A stretch of DNA of 50,291 nt from Acinetobacter sp. ANC 3832 (GTDB lineage: Bacteria > Pseudomonadota > Gammaproteobacteria > Pseudomonadales > Moraxellaceae): positions 1 through 50,291 of the forward strand of contig NZ_NEGJ01000019.1 of NCBI RefSeq assembly GCF_002135415.1, given 5' to 3'. The notes beneath the pieces were generated by a model, which searched no databases, had not been told where the DNA came from, and worked only from the letters and a program-made list of their open reading frames with translations. The position numbers and the translations under genes are program-made. This document shows, in pieces, positions 26,936 through 36,900 of this stretch. Within the stretch, counting starts at the first letter, position 1; each line of letters begins with the position of its first letter.

Positions 26936-28288
26936 TTAAACTGGATGTTCTTGCTGCATACTAGCACTAAATGCTTTGCATCCTTTCTTCAATAAAATAA
27001 AGGCTAATACACATGCGCAAGTACCCACAATAGACAGTGACATACCTACCATCTGTGGGTTTCCAAAAACTTTATCAGTAATTAAGGCCACTAGAGTCGT
27101 GCCAATTCCGACCGCGACTAAATTGCTGATCAGCAAAAAGACCGCTGAAATCTGTGCACGCAGCTGGTTAGGCGCAAGCATTTGCATTGCCGTTGTTGAA
27201 ATTGGCATTGGAAAAGATGCAAAAAACATGGCTGGAACCAATAAAGCCACAGACAGCCAAAGTTCAGATACTTGGGTAAAAACAATCATCGGAATGATTA
27301 AACCTACAATACCAATCACACCTGTAATCATTGGTGCATCTGTTCGGCCTTTTTGAATAAACCAATCATTTAACCAACCTGCACAGAATACGCCTAATGT
27401 ATTTGCCACAAGCATAACCGTACCCAGCATATACCCAGCTTCTGTCGGCGTCAGTCCATATTGACGCATATAAAATGCGGGTGTCCAACTAATAAGGCAA
27501 TACAGCGCCATAGCATAGAAGGTAAAGCCGAAATAATGACAACCAAAAGTAGTACTGTGTTTTTTAATAAACTTAAATGCTTTTTTCATGCTGGTCTTTT
27601 CGACTTGACCTTGTGCATTCAAACGCTGGCCTTTCCGTTGTGGATCTCGTACTGTTAGAATAAACAGCAGGCCAATAAAAATACCTGGTAAACCAACTAG
27701 AATGAAAGCCATTTGCCAAGCTTTGATTGCCCCTAAAAGCGGTATCTCAATCAAGCTCATATTCTTCAATAAGCCAATCACATAGCCACCAACCAAAAAG
27801 GCAATACCACCTCCGACAAAGGATCCACTGGAATAAACTGCGACAGCACGCCCTAATTTTTCCTTAGTGAACATATCACTGAACATAGAGTAAGCAGCTG
27901 GAGATAATGCAGCTTCCCCAACACCAACTCCCATCCGGCTAAAGAAAAGCTGAAAGAAACTTTTGCTTAAACCACATAGAGCAGTTGCAATACTCCAAAA
28001 AACAATACCAACCGCAATAATTTTAGGACGCGAAAAACGATCAGCCAAATAAGCCAGAGGCAATCCCATAAAGGCATAAAATAGTGAAAAGGCCAAACCA
28101 TGTAATAAGCTGAACTGAGTATCTGATAAATTTAAATCAGCTTTAATTGGCTCAATCATCAATGCTAAAATTTGGCGATCTATAAATGAAAAGATATAAG
28201 CTAGCATGCACAGAAGCACGACATACCATGCATATGCATTTGATTTTTTACTGACTGCTGGGGTTTGATCACTGATAGAACTATTCAT
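26936..28288 (-). CDS. MFS transporter (spinster-like)
   Basis: 450 residues with about twelve membrane spans. The first begins YAWYVVLLCMLAYIFSFIDR, and the loop after TM2 has the MFS motif LAYLADRFSRPKII. The block GVGVGEAALSPAAYSMFSDMF is typical of the spinster-like MFS group, often linked to catabolic genes for organic acids and aromatics. It is an inner-membrane carrier, probably importing the substrate for the dehydrogenase pair or indole-3-acetate. AAGGATT precedes the ATG. It is upstream of the AraC gene on the same strand with a terminator between. Confidence 0.85.
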   Translation of the reverse strand: MNSSISDQTPAVSKKSNAYAWYVVLLCMLAYIFSFIDRQILALMIEPIKADLNLSDTQFSLLHGLAFSLFYAFMGLPLAYLADRFSRPKIIAVGIVFWSIATALCGLSKSFFQLFFSRMGVGVGEAALSPAAYSMFSDMFTKEKLGRAVAVYSSGSFVGGGIAFLVGGYVIGLLKNMSLIEIPLLGAIKAWQMAFILVGLPGIFIGLLFILTVRDPQRKGQRLNAQGQVEKTSMKKAFKFIKKHSTTFGCHYFGFTFYAMALYCLISWTPAFYMRQYGLTPTEAGYMLGTVMLVANTLGVFCAGWLNDWFIQKGRTDAPMITGVIGIVGLIIPMIVFTQVSELWLSVALLVPAMFFASFPMPISTTAMQMLAPNQLRAQISAVFLLISNLVAVGIGTTLVALITDKVFGNPQMVGMSLSIVGTCACVLAFILLKKGCKAFSASMQQEHPV

Positions 28289-29057
28289 GTCACTAAATCC
28301 TTGTATGACAACTTATTTTCCGTACAAATCCATATTTCTTACTTTGCATTGGGAAAATATTTCTTAACCAACCGCATCATAAATTGGTTATTGATTCCCC
28401 AAACTTACTTCCATACAAATTTATTTTTCGGTTAAATCATTCAAAATTATTACATCAAGAGTTTAATTATATTTACTTTTATATGTAATATTCCATATCT
28501 TTTTGAGTATAAAGTTATACCTTATAAAAATACTGCTTCTCCCCCTAAATAGCTTCATGCCTCACTAATTAGAACTATTCTTCTTAAAATATAAATTAAT
28601 CAAATATATAGATCTTCATATGAATCTAAATATCAAAGATGATCGTAAAAAAACAGTCCTTTTCCAACTTTGGTTTCATAGTTACAATATCCATCTAAAA
28701 GTCCAACTCCTTAAAGCTAACAGACACGATTGCATTTACTGTCTTACATACCTGTGGTTTAGTTGCTCTATTAATTGGTCTATTTCAGATTTTACTGAAT
28801 ATGCGATCAAACTATGTACTAGGATCAACTAAATGCTAGTCTTTATTTTTATTTTCACGAATGGAGCCTAAGTGAAAATTTAGTTATCTGCTGCTCAGGT
28901 TTCCCCATCACAAAAAAGGATCAAAGCGAAAAAATATTGATTACTTCGATCTTTCTCTGTGGGTAAATTCAAAAACTTCAAACTGAAGCTGATGTATTTT
29001 AAATATGATTAAACAGCATCAGCTGATACTGTTTAAATAAATGGGATTGAAGCACTG
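28289..29057. other. Long AT-rich intergenic stretch with a possible gene relic
   Basis: 769 bp without a convincing gene. The first part should hold the transporter promoter. An open frame at 28699-28833 reads through TIAFTVLHTCGLVALLIGL and ends in a charged tail. It has no start and looks like the last 45 codons of a membrane protein. A different frame gives a 70-residue ORF at 28620-28832 with no recognisable features. Both may be relics. Confidence 0.35.
29009..29036 (-). terminator. 28-bp near-perfect palindrome after the SnoaL-like gene
   Basis: TTAAACAGCATCAG faces CTGATACTGTTTAA with one mismatch and no loop. It begins 21 bp past the gene's stop on the minus strand, so it may be a terminator, although the T run is weak. 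The perfect palindrome could instead bind a dimeric protein. Confidence 0.5.
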
Positions 29058-29450
29058 TTATCCTGTAAATGTTTCCTGTAGAAAACGCCAAAACATTTTG
29101 CCTTGAATTTCCTCAATCAGTGCACAAGAACGGCGGATTAATACACCAGATTCTTTGATATGCTTCTCTGTATAAGTCAAAAAAATTGATTGTTCATTTT
29201 GTGAAATAATATCTTCATCATAGATCTCAATTTGGATATCCGGCATTTTCCCCTGATTATTCGCAAACAATTGTTTTACTTCTTCAAATTTAAACTTTTT
29301 ACCCGCGGCACCAACCATTTCAAAATTTTCAGAAAAATGTGCAATCAATAATGCTAAGTCTTGCTTACTGTGAGTACCACTGAAAATTTTTGCAATCAGC
29401 ACATGCATGGTATGAATGCTTTCTATTGCTTTATCTGCAGAAAGTGCCAT
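29058..29450 (-). CDS. SnoaL/DUF4440-like small protein
   Basis: 130 residues with the pattern of an NTF2-like fold: N-terminal helices (AIESIHTMHVLIAKIFSG), then strands to MFWRFLQETF. AAGGAA precedes ATG 29450. It stands alone between the 28.3-29.0 kb gap and the IS region. No catalytic residues can be identified. It does not look like a copy of the iac SnoaL-like gene. Function unknown. Confidence 0.65.
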   Translation of the reverse strand: MALSADKAIESIHTMHVLIAKIFSGTHSKQDLALLIAHFSENFEMVGAAGKKFKFEEVKQLFANNQGKMPDIQIEIYDEDIISQNEQSIFLTYTEKHIKESGVLIRRSCALIEEIQGKMFWRFLQETFTG

Positions 29451-29668
29451 ATCTATTTCCTTATATTCAATGTTGAACCATACAATAAAACAAAATTACA
29501 TGTAAAATTCAATATTATTTATTTTAATTTGAAAAATAATTTTCGAATTAATAGTGGCAGTCCAGTTAGTTAAAAGACAAAGCTCCTTATTGAATATTTA
29601 TGCTTCTTTCGCCATTGATTGCATATCAATCACAAAACAATATTTCAAATCACTTTTTAACATACGCT

Positions 29669-30721
29669 GGCTTTGTTGCATAAAGCCTTAAAAGATAGAG
29701 TTTTCCTGAGTACCTTAAATTTAAGTGGTAACTTGGGTATGGGGTTGGCCTAACTCCGTAAATTTATTCAGAACTTGAGCAGTGCTACTGCGAAAGGTGC
29801 ATGAGTTTTATTGATCTGACTATCAAAATTACGGGCAATGAGTTTATCTCCCAATGATTTAATACAATGCATCTTAGTTTCCACCAGACTGCGTCGATGA
29901 TAACCAGACCACTTTTTTCAAATCGTTCTGCCCAAACGTTTGACTGTTCTTAATAATTCATTTCTTTCTAAAAAGCTCAATTTCTTATCTTTCCATGGCT
30001 TTGCATTTTTCCTAGATGGAATTACAGCATGTGCTTGATGAGCTGAAATCACCTGTCTGCAATATTTAGTGTTATAGGCTCCATTGGTATAGACTGAATC
30101 AATTCGCTCATCAAGCGGGATTTGATTCAGTAAATCACTAAGGACTTGTGAATCACTGATATTATTTGTTGTTAACTGCACAACCCTTATTTGAAAGGTC
30201 TTAGCATCAACGTCGATATGAAGTTTACGCCATTGGCGACGGTATTCAGGCTGATGTTTCTTACGCTTCCATTCACCTTCACCTAAAAACTTTAAGCCTG
30301 TTGAATCGACGAGTAGATGTAGTCCATTACAACTCTTTTCATAGCTAATTTGAATATCAATATGCTTTTATCTGCGGCTGAGAGTGGAGTAATCTGACGC
30401 TATCCAATCTAATCTGCAAAGTTTAATCAAGCTTTATACAAAGCCCGTGACCATACGTAAAGAGAGTCGAAATAAGGATTTAATCATTAAATGACATTGA
30501 ATCGCTGTATCTGAGTAAGTTTGATTTCTTCCATGCTTACCTTGAGACTGAGCATACCACTGAGTTTTAGGATCAAACCAAATGGCAATATTTCCACGAT
30601 TAATGAGAGCTCGATTATATGAGGACCAATTGGTTGTACGTTAAATTTTAGGTGCTGGCTTCTTCACTCGGAAATTATATTGCTAAAGATGGCTTTAAGA
30701 ATAGGGTTGTACAACAAAGCC
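29669..30721 (-). mobile_element. Decayed IS5-family (IS903-group, IS17-like) element
   Basis: 1053 bp between end repeats GGCTTTGTTGCATAAAG and, in reverse, GGCTTTGTTGTACAA. Its transposase reads on the minus strand and is broken. One open piece (30181-29918) matches the other IS in blocks such as SDQVLSDLL-style, SVYTNGAYNTKYCR and FLERNELLRTVKRLGRT. Stops and frameshifts cut the frame on both sides, including a TGA where the other copy has TGG. No 9-bp target duplication flanks it (acatacgct on the left, caattgaat on the right). It cannot move by itself. It lies inverted relative to the copy at 37254. Confidence 0.85.
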
Positions 30722-30727
30722 CAATTG

Positions 30728-30967
30728 AATCCAAAATTTTATGTGGGTTACAATGTGGGACCAAAATACAAGCAAGAAAAAAGCCCTTGTGATTACAAGG
30801 GCTTAAATCAATATTTGGCGGAAGCGGTGTCCGCATAACAGCAGTCCTATACAGTCCAAACAAATACTATAAAAACATATTATTCAATTAGATATAACAC
30901 AACCAATCCAACGACATCTTGACCAATCCAGTCAATTCCAGTATTTTATGAGGGGTAGGTTGTGGGG
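30728..30967. other. Attachment-site-like region with tRNA tail and arm repeats
   Basis: TGGCGGAAGCGGTG at 30816-30829 is, in reverse, the typical 3' end of a tRNA-Ser or tRNA-Leu gene; the rest of the tRNA is absent. Flanking it are two copies of a 30-bp repeat, 30730-30759 and 30937-30966, matching at 23 of 30 positions with identical spacing (TCCA, ATTTTATG, GGG, TGTGGG). Two CCAATCCA repeats lie between (30903 and 30923). A core with arms on both sides next to an integrase gene is the layout of an attP-type site. The integrase choice of core is inferred. Confidence 0.55.
30777..30804 (-). terminator. tRNA-type terminator next to the attachment core
   Basis: AAGCCCTTGT and ACAAGGGCTT make a perfect 10-bp stem with a 4-nt loop; the minus strand ends in a T run. 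It is 11 bp past the tRNA-like 3' end, the place of a tRNA terminator. Confidence 0.75.
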
Positions 30968-30979
30968 TAAATTAATAGC

Positions 30980-32257
30980 ATGCCAAAGAAATCTAAAGAG
31001 CTATCTGCACTCAGTGTAGCAAAAATTAAAGAGACTGGTCGATATTCCGTAGGTGGCGTTGATGGCTTATGTCTAAATATCGAAGGTAGTTCTCGGGTCT
31101 GGATTTTGCGTGCTGTTGTGGGCAAACGTCTGGATAAAGATGGGAAGTTAAAACCTCATCGCCGTGATATTGGTATTGGTCCCTACCCTGAAGTTTCTTT
31201 AGCTGAAGCTCGTGCTAAAGCCACTGAATTAAGATTACAAATACGAAATGGCATTGATCCGATTGCTCATAAACAAGTACAACTTGAAAAGCTACATATT
31301 CAGAAACTTCGGGATAGATCATTCCGTGAATGTGCAGAAGTGGTTATAGCAAATAAAACCCGTGAACTGAAGAATCAAAAACATATTGGTCAATGGGCCA
31401 CAACACTAGAAACTTATATTTTTCCTATTTTAGGTGATCGTGTGATTAGCTCAATCACCAAAGTAGATATTGCTAAGATTTTAGAGCCAATTTGGACTAC
31501 AAAAAATGAGACGGCTAAACGACTTCGTGGTCGCTTAGAGACTATTTTCGATTACGCCAAGGCTATGGAATATTTTGAAGGTGACAACCCTGCTGAATGG
31601 AAAGGTAATCTTGAACCTATTCTAGGTAATTTAAAACAAATATCACGCCCTCACCCTTCTTTACCTTACGATCAAGTAGCTGAATTTGTTCAACACCTTC
31701 GTCAGAAAGATGGTATTTCACCCAAAGCTCTAGAATTTTCAATTTTAACAGCATGTCGCTCTGGTGAAATCTTTGGAGCCAAATGGCAAGAGATCGATTT
31801 TGAATCTAAGGTATGGATTATTCCGAAAGAACGCATGAAAGCTGAAAAAGAACATCGAGTTCCACTTTCAGAACCAGCAATTCAATTATTGAAATCCATT
31901 CAGGTTCATACAGAATCACAAGGCTATATTTTTCCTGCACCTCGTGGTGGCGGCATGCTTTCAGATATGTCATTAACTGCTTTAATCAAGCGTATGCATG
32001 AACAGAAATTTAAGGAAAATGGCTTAGGCTATATTGACCCAAAACAAAATCGTGTTGTAACTACTCATGGCTTTCGTTCAACTTTCCGTGACTGGTCTGC
32101 TGATATGACCGATTATCCTCGTGAAGTTTGTGAGCATGTTCTTGCTCATAAACTCCCAGATGAAGTCGAAGCCGCTTATTTACGTGGAGCTTACCTTGAA
32201 AAACGTAAAGGATTAATGATTAAGTGGGCTAATTTTTGTCAGAATAATATCGATTAG
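30980..32257 (+). CDS. P4-type tyrosine recombinase (integrase)
   Basis: 425 residues. The N-terminal DUF4102-type arm-binding domain has VGGVDGLCLNIEGSSRVWIL and IGIGPYPEVSLAEARAKA. The catalytic domain contains the first Arg in TACRSGEIFG, His and Arg in THGFRSTFRDW, a further His in CEHVLAHK, and the Tyr nucleophile in EAAYLRGAY. All key residues are present, so it should be active. It would integrate and excise an element at a tRNA gene. It directly follows the attachment-like region, and no excisionase or second attachment site is visible. The only passengers before the next IS are the two unknown genes. Confidence 0.92.
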   Translation: MPKKSKELSALSVAKIKETGRYSVGGVDGLCLNIEGSSRVWILRAVVGKRLDKDGKLKPHRRDIGIGPYPEVSLAEARAKATELRLQIRNGIDPIAHKQVQLEKLHIQKLRDRSFRECAEVVIANKTRELKNQKHIGQWATTLETYIFPILGDRVISSITKVDIAKILEPIWTTKNETAKRLRGRLETIFDYAKAMEYFEGDNPAEWKGNLEPILGNLKQISRPHPSLPYDQVAEFVQHLRQKDGISPKALEFSILTACRSGEIFGAKWQEIDFESKVWIIPKERMKAEKEHRVPLSEPAIQLLKSIQVHTESQGYIFPAPRGGGMLSDMSLTALIKRMHEQKFKENGLGYIDPKQNRVVTTHGFRSTFRDWSADMTDYPREVCEHVLAHKLPDEVEAAYLRGAYLEKRKGLMIKWANFCQNNID

Positions 32258-32398
32258 GTCTATAATCCAATGTTTTATAATTAAAAGTGCAGGCATGATT
32301 CTAAAGGTCAACATTCTCCATTAGATTATGAAAGGACCCATCAAACGATGGTTAGGTGTGTCTAGAATTTTGGTGGCTATTCAATTTATTAGATTGTA

Positions 32399-32422
32399 AA
32401 GAAAGCCCATATGGGCCTTCTT
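32399..32422. terminator. Terminator between integrase and the unknown operon
   Basis: AAGAAAGCCCAT and ATGGGCCTTCTT form a 12-bp stem with one mismatch and no loop, between convergent genes ending at 32257 and 32437. A T-rich end is weak on the plus side. Confidence 0.6.
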
Positions 32423-32436
32423 TGGTAATTCTTTAA

Positions 32437-33909
32437 TTAAATAGGAGTACGTCTAACAAATCTCTCATGCATTTCCTTGGTTCTTTGTTGCTCTAGACGT
32501 TTCCGTTTTATTTCATTGTCAGTTTTCTTATCTGCAATATCACGTTCTAAATCCCTATAGCTTTTAAACCTTAGCTCAGCCTCTAATAAATCTCTCAACT
32601 GTGCATCGTTAAAAGATGGATTTTCTCTTTTCACTTCTGCATACGCGTCTTTAGCAGCGGTCTCTGCTGCTTCGCGAAGTCCTTCGTTTATCTTGATTTC
32701 TATTTCTTGTTTTGCAATATCATTCCACATATCAGCTCTACTTTCAGGAGTTAATGGGGAGGCATTGTATTGAATTTCCATTACTCTTGTCATTTCTATG
32801 CCAGTGTTGGTGTCTACAAGAGATTGGGCGTTCATCTCTTTTAATTTTTTTTCCACTTTAGAATCAACACGTCTTTCTCTTAATAAGGATAAAATTGCTA
32901 CCGCAGTCGAGCCTCCTGCAATAATTCCGCCCACTATTAAAAAAGCCAAATTTACAATCGTGGATTTATCCCACTCACTTTGTGAAGAATCTGAATCTTC
33001 TTGGTCTTCTTTTTTTTCAACGGCGCAAAAATTGATTTTTGAAATTTTATCTAAATCTGAGGTATATGTGCCTTTAATTAATCTATCTATTTTGGAATTT
33101 CTCTTTTGCGCTGAATCGACCTGCAAACTAAGACCAAACTCAAGGAGTAAATACTTCTTTTGAGACTCTATGTATATGAATAAGCCTGTAAATCCCCATC
33201 GTCCATATTTACCTTGCTCAAAAGCATTAATGTATTCATTGGTTACACTGGTTTCTTCACCGTTGATCTTAATCTTCGTATTATTATTTGTGGATTTTAC
33301 TTCGAGGTGGACTTGTTCGAATTTTGAGTCTATTTCATTGTATAAGGCAACCAAGTATGTGCCATTAAAATATTCCAAGGCATTTTGTCTTAGTCTGATT
33401 GCATTAAAAATTGATTTATTATCTACGGCGTCCAATGCTGTTAAGGTTGCCCCTATGCAATCACCCGCAATATCTCCAAAAATAGAATATTTTAGCGTGC
33501 CTCTCACTACCTTTGCATGCCTAAAGGACTTTGCTTCATTTTCGGCAACTTGGAATGTAAGTTCACCGCCCTCCCATGTAACTTTGAAATTTTCTGGATC
33601 GTAGTCGTAATTGAAAATGGCAACACCATTAATATTTATGGAATCATCACTGACCACCATTAAGTAGTAGCTATTATTTACCCATAGGGTATATTCGCCT
33701 TTCCAAAAGGATAAAGAGTCCATAAACGTATTTACCGCATCGTCTAAGCTGACTTGAGCAACGGTATAGCCCTTTTCAGAAAACCAGTTGCGTTTCACAT
33801 CATCACTGACATCTTCATCATCCCAGTTTATCCTTTGGAGTAGGTAATCTGACGCAATAAGTCTGCTAGAGGCTGTATCTGCTACAAATTGTTGTTCGCT
33901 GTTTAACAT
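32437..33909 (-). CDS. Unknown single-pass membrane protein with charged helical tail
   Basis: 490 residues, family not recognised. Residues 1-310 are strand-rich without a signal peptide, and contain three spots of the form [FWI][KN]G[ET]Y (69-73, 180-185, 278-282), each opening a strand-rich block; the first two blocks each end in an ING motif. A single hydrophobic span at about 317-343 (NLAFLIVGGIIAGGSTAVAI) is followed by a highly charged helix-rich tail of 147 residues, rich in Lys, Glu and Arg and probably coiled coil. AAGGGA precedes ATG 33909. It lies 11 bp after the 1038-residue gene and is certainly co-transcribed. A membrane anchor or partner for that protein is plausible, but only an inference. 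Confidence 0.75.
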   Translation of the reverse strand: MLNSEQQFVADTASSRLIASDYLLQRINWDDEDVSDDVKRNWFSEKGYTVAQVSLDDAVNTFMDSLSFWKGEYTLWVNNSYYLMVVSDDSININGVAIFNYDYDPENFKVTWEGGELTFQVAENEAKSFRHAKVVRGTLKYSIFGDIAGDCIGATLTALDAVDNKSIFNAIRLRQNALEYFNGTYLVALYNEIDSKFEQVHLEVKSTNNNTKIKINGEETSVTNEYINAFEQGKYGRWGFTGLFIYIESQKKYLLLEFGLSLQVDSAQKRNSKIDRLIKGTYTSDLDKISKINFCAVEKKEDQEDSDSSQSEWDKSTIVNLAFLIVGGIIAGGSTAVAILSLLRERRVDSKVEKKLKEMNAQSLVDTNTGIEMTRVMEIQYNASPLTPESRADMWNDIAKQEIEIKINEGLREAAETAAKDAYAEVKRENPSFNDAQLRDLLEAELRFKSYRDLERDIADKKTDNEIKRKRLEQQRTKEMHERFVRRTPI

Positions 33910-33920
33910 GTTTATTTCCC

Positions 33921-36900
33921 TTATCTATAAATGACTGGCAATTCGATAGCGATTTTTTTAATTAAGTCCGGGGAGAAGTTTAAATTCGCCCCATTTTCTT
34001 GGGAAACTTTAATTTCCCATTCCGCATATACCCCCATATCTCGATATTCAACTTGAAGTGGATCTTTGTCTGCAGTGTTCGCTGCGAGTGTATTCGCTGT
34101 CCGTAAAACTTCGTTATACAGTGGGAAGTCTATAGCTTGTATTAATTCAAATTTCAGTGCTTTGCCGCTTTTGTCATAAATAGTATCGAAGCGCTTATGA
34201 CGAAGATGGGCTGAAACAGAAGCAACTTCACTTCCTGATTCCATTTCGATATGGAGTTTAATTCTTGAGATTTTTTGACTAATTCTTACATCATAAAACA
34301 GGGCGAGCTCTGGCAAGAAGTACTCGCCAAATTTCTGACATTCATGGTCTGAGCGTACGATTTTAAAAGGAAGCTTAAATACTTTGAACGATAAATCGTT
34401 ATCCCCGAATTTTTCTTCTACGATAAAGCCAAAATTTGAATCCTCATTTTTCTTAAGATCTAGGAAAATACCCTTTCCATCTTGTGTTGCTGGAACCGGG
34501 GTTGGTGGGATGGTTTGGTCAACTAGAAAACTTCTGTATTTTTCCTCAAGCAAATTAACATACGATTTCATGTTCTGCGGTGATGACATGTATGTAACTG
34601 AACTATCTCCCCATAAAGAGATATTCAAATATCGATCTATTTCGACAGACGTTAGATCATTCAGAGAAATATACCGATAGGCTTTGATTAGTTCGAAAAG
34701 ATGTTTCAAGCATAGGTCATTTAGGTCAGAGTACCTTTTCTTCATTGAAGCCATTATGTAATCGATCAACGGATCTTCACTGTCATTCAACTGATCGGCA
34801 TTCTTGGCATCATCAGCTTTTATTTCTTTGATTTTATAGTCGCACAGATATATATCACTCAGTTTCTGATTGTATGAAAGGATCAATTCACTGCGACTTC
34901 GAATGATTTCAAACAAAGCGGTACTGGTTTTGTGCGCAGCTTTGGCTGATGGAATAGACTTAAAGTTATTGATAACTTCATCTAGGTTTTTTAAGTCTGC
35001 CAAAACCCTTGGTGTACCCTCACACACTTGAGTTATATCTAATGTGGTATTTGAGATGAAGTTTTTAAAATCTTCCTTAAAACTTCCATTGAATTGTGAA
35101 ATATCATCCAAAACAAAAGTCTTATTTACGCTGATTCCATTGTCATCAATGACTTCATTAATTCCTTTATACAGCAAATTGAATCCTTCTACAGCGGCTA
35201 AAGGCTTGGCAAAGACAGTCATCGTCATTGCATTAACGAGTTGATCTATTGATGGAAACTGAAATGCGTTGACAGAATCTATAAAATCATCCACGTCATT
35301 AAGCAGCTTATATTTCAGCTCTATCATTTTTGTCGTGAGCGCACTTATTTCCTTAAACATTTCAGGAATTTCAGCAATATTTTTCTTTTTTTCATTATCT
35401 AAATTGTCAATTAGCATGCCATTTATCGCTTTCTTTTCGGAATAAAGCGCTTTACTTCTGCTAATAAAATTCGTCTCCTCTTTTAATTTGTTAAATATTA
35501 TCTCTTGATCAGCTAGCCTTTGTACTAACTGATCTAAATATACTTTGACGCTATTAAAGCTAACGTTAGGGATTTTAGGAGCGAGAATATCACCTCCGAA
35601 TGGTGAGATACCGCGTTTTAGATTTAATAACAGAGCCGATGCGAGTTTGTTTATATCTTGCAACTCTTCAAATTTTAGAGTTTGCTTAAACTTGTCATCA
35701 CAACCATTCGTTTGACTGTAGTTTTCAACTAATTCTAGGGTATTCATTGCCCCTTGCATGATCTCTAAAAAACGATCTAAGGAGTTGTTTACAGGATCTA
35801 CTTTTAGAATATTAAAAAAGATTTCTGACTTTGCGCTCTCAAACAACATATTTAAATAGGTCGTTGATATGAGGTCGTAGATTGGGGCCTCTCTTTTAAG
35901 TGTACCTTCAGGACCAGCGCTGCTTTCTTTTTGATTATTAGGAATAGGTGTCTTGTTTGGATTGTTAAGCAATTCAAGTTTTTTGTCTTCTTGATATTCT
36001 TTTCTGGTTTCCTTATCGCAATTGTATTTAACTCTTCGTGGCAATCTCTTCCCGTATGGATCACTAAAATCACTTTCAACGTCATCGAATGTGACCTTTA
36101 GTCCTTCAACTGCTTTAGCTTCAATTGTACTAAAACCATTATTCCCTAACTTCCCATCAATGCCTTTCGTACCAGATTTTCCTCCTTTGTAGTCAAACGA
36201 TACATTTTCATTTATGTGAGGAGATACAAATACAATAGATCCTCCCTTTCCTCCGTTTCCACCTTGTCCACCTTCACCACCTCGCCCACCAACTCCCCCA
36301 AAGCCTAAATGATATAAGTAATTCGTCTTTTTAGAGAAAAAGCCACCACTTTTTTTAGTGAAAACTCGATAGAAGCCATCACCACCATCTCCTCCATCTT
36401 GACCTTGCTGTCCCTGTCCACCATCTCCACCATTTACATTGATGATTAAGCTTTTAGCCTGATTTATAAAGGATATTTTTTTTGCGTAAACTTGAACCGT
36501 ACCGCCAACTCCCCCATCTCCACCTTGTTTAGCTATTTTTGGAGCATCATCACCGCTGTGACCATCCTGTTCTTCTTCCTTACATTTATTTGAGTCTCCA
36601 GATGCAAACTTCCAAAAGTCTAATCTGCTTTCATTACTATAACCATCTTTATGCCAATAGCTTTGGCTATGCTTACCATGCTTTGTATCCCTAGTCTGAG
36701 GCGCAATTCCAGCAGGCTCAACCTTATCTTCCCCTTTTTTTCCTAAACTTGTAATTTGAAATATATTGTCTCCTTCTTTCATTTTGCTTAACACTAATTC
36801 TTCCGTAAAAAGGAGCAAACTTATCTTAGAATCTAGAATTAAATTTTCATTTATTCTAATTTTAGGCGCATAGATATAATGGTTTTTATCTTTACTGAGT

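Noticed and set aside
26976..27356. 126-residue plus-strand frame inside the MFS gene
   Set aside because: It is the reverse frame of a clear transporter gene and has no features of its own.
28620..28832. 70-residue coding gene
   Set aside because: No ribosome site, no recognisable features and poor codon pattern; an overlapping frame looks more protein-like.
30816..30829. Functional tRNA gene
   Set aside because: Only the last 14 bases resemble a tRNA; no anticodon or T arm follows.
36130..36530. CRISPR-like or tandem DNA repeats
   Set aside because: Repetition is at the protein level in glycine codons; spacing and sequence vary, with no constant repeat and spacer.
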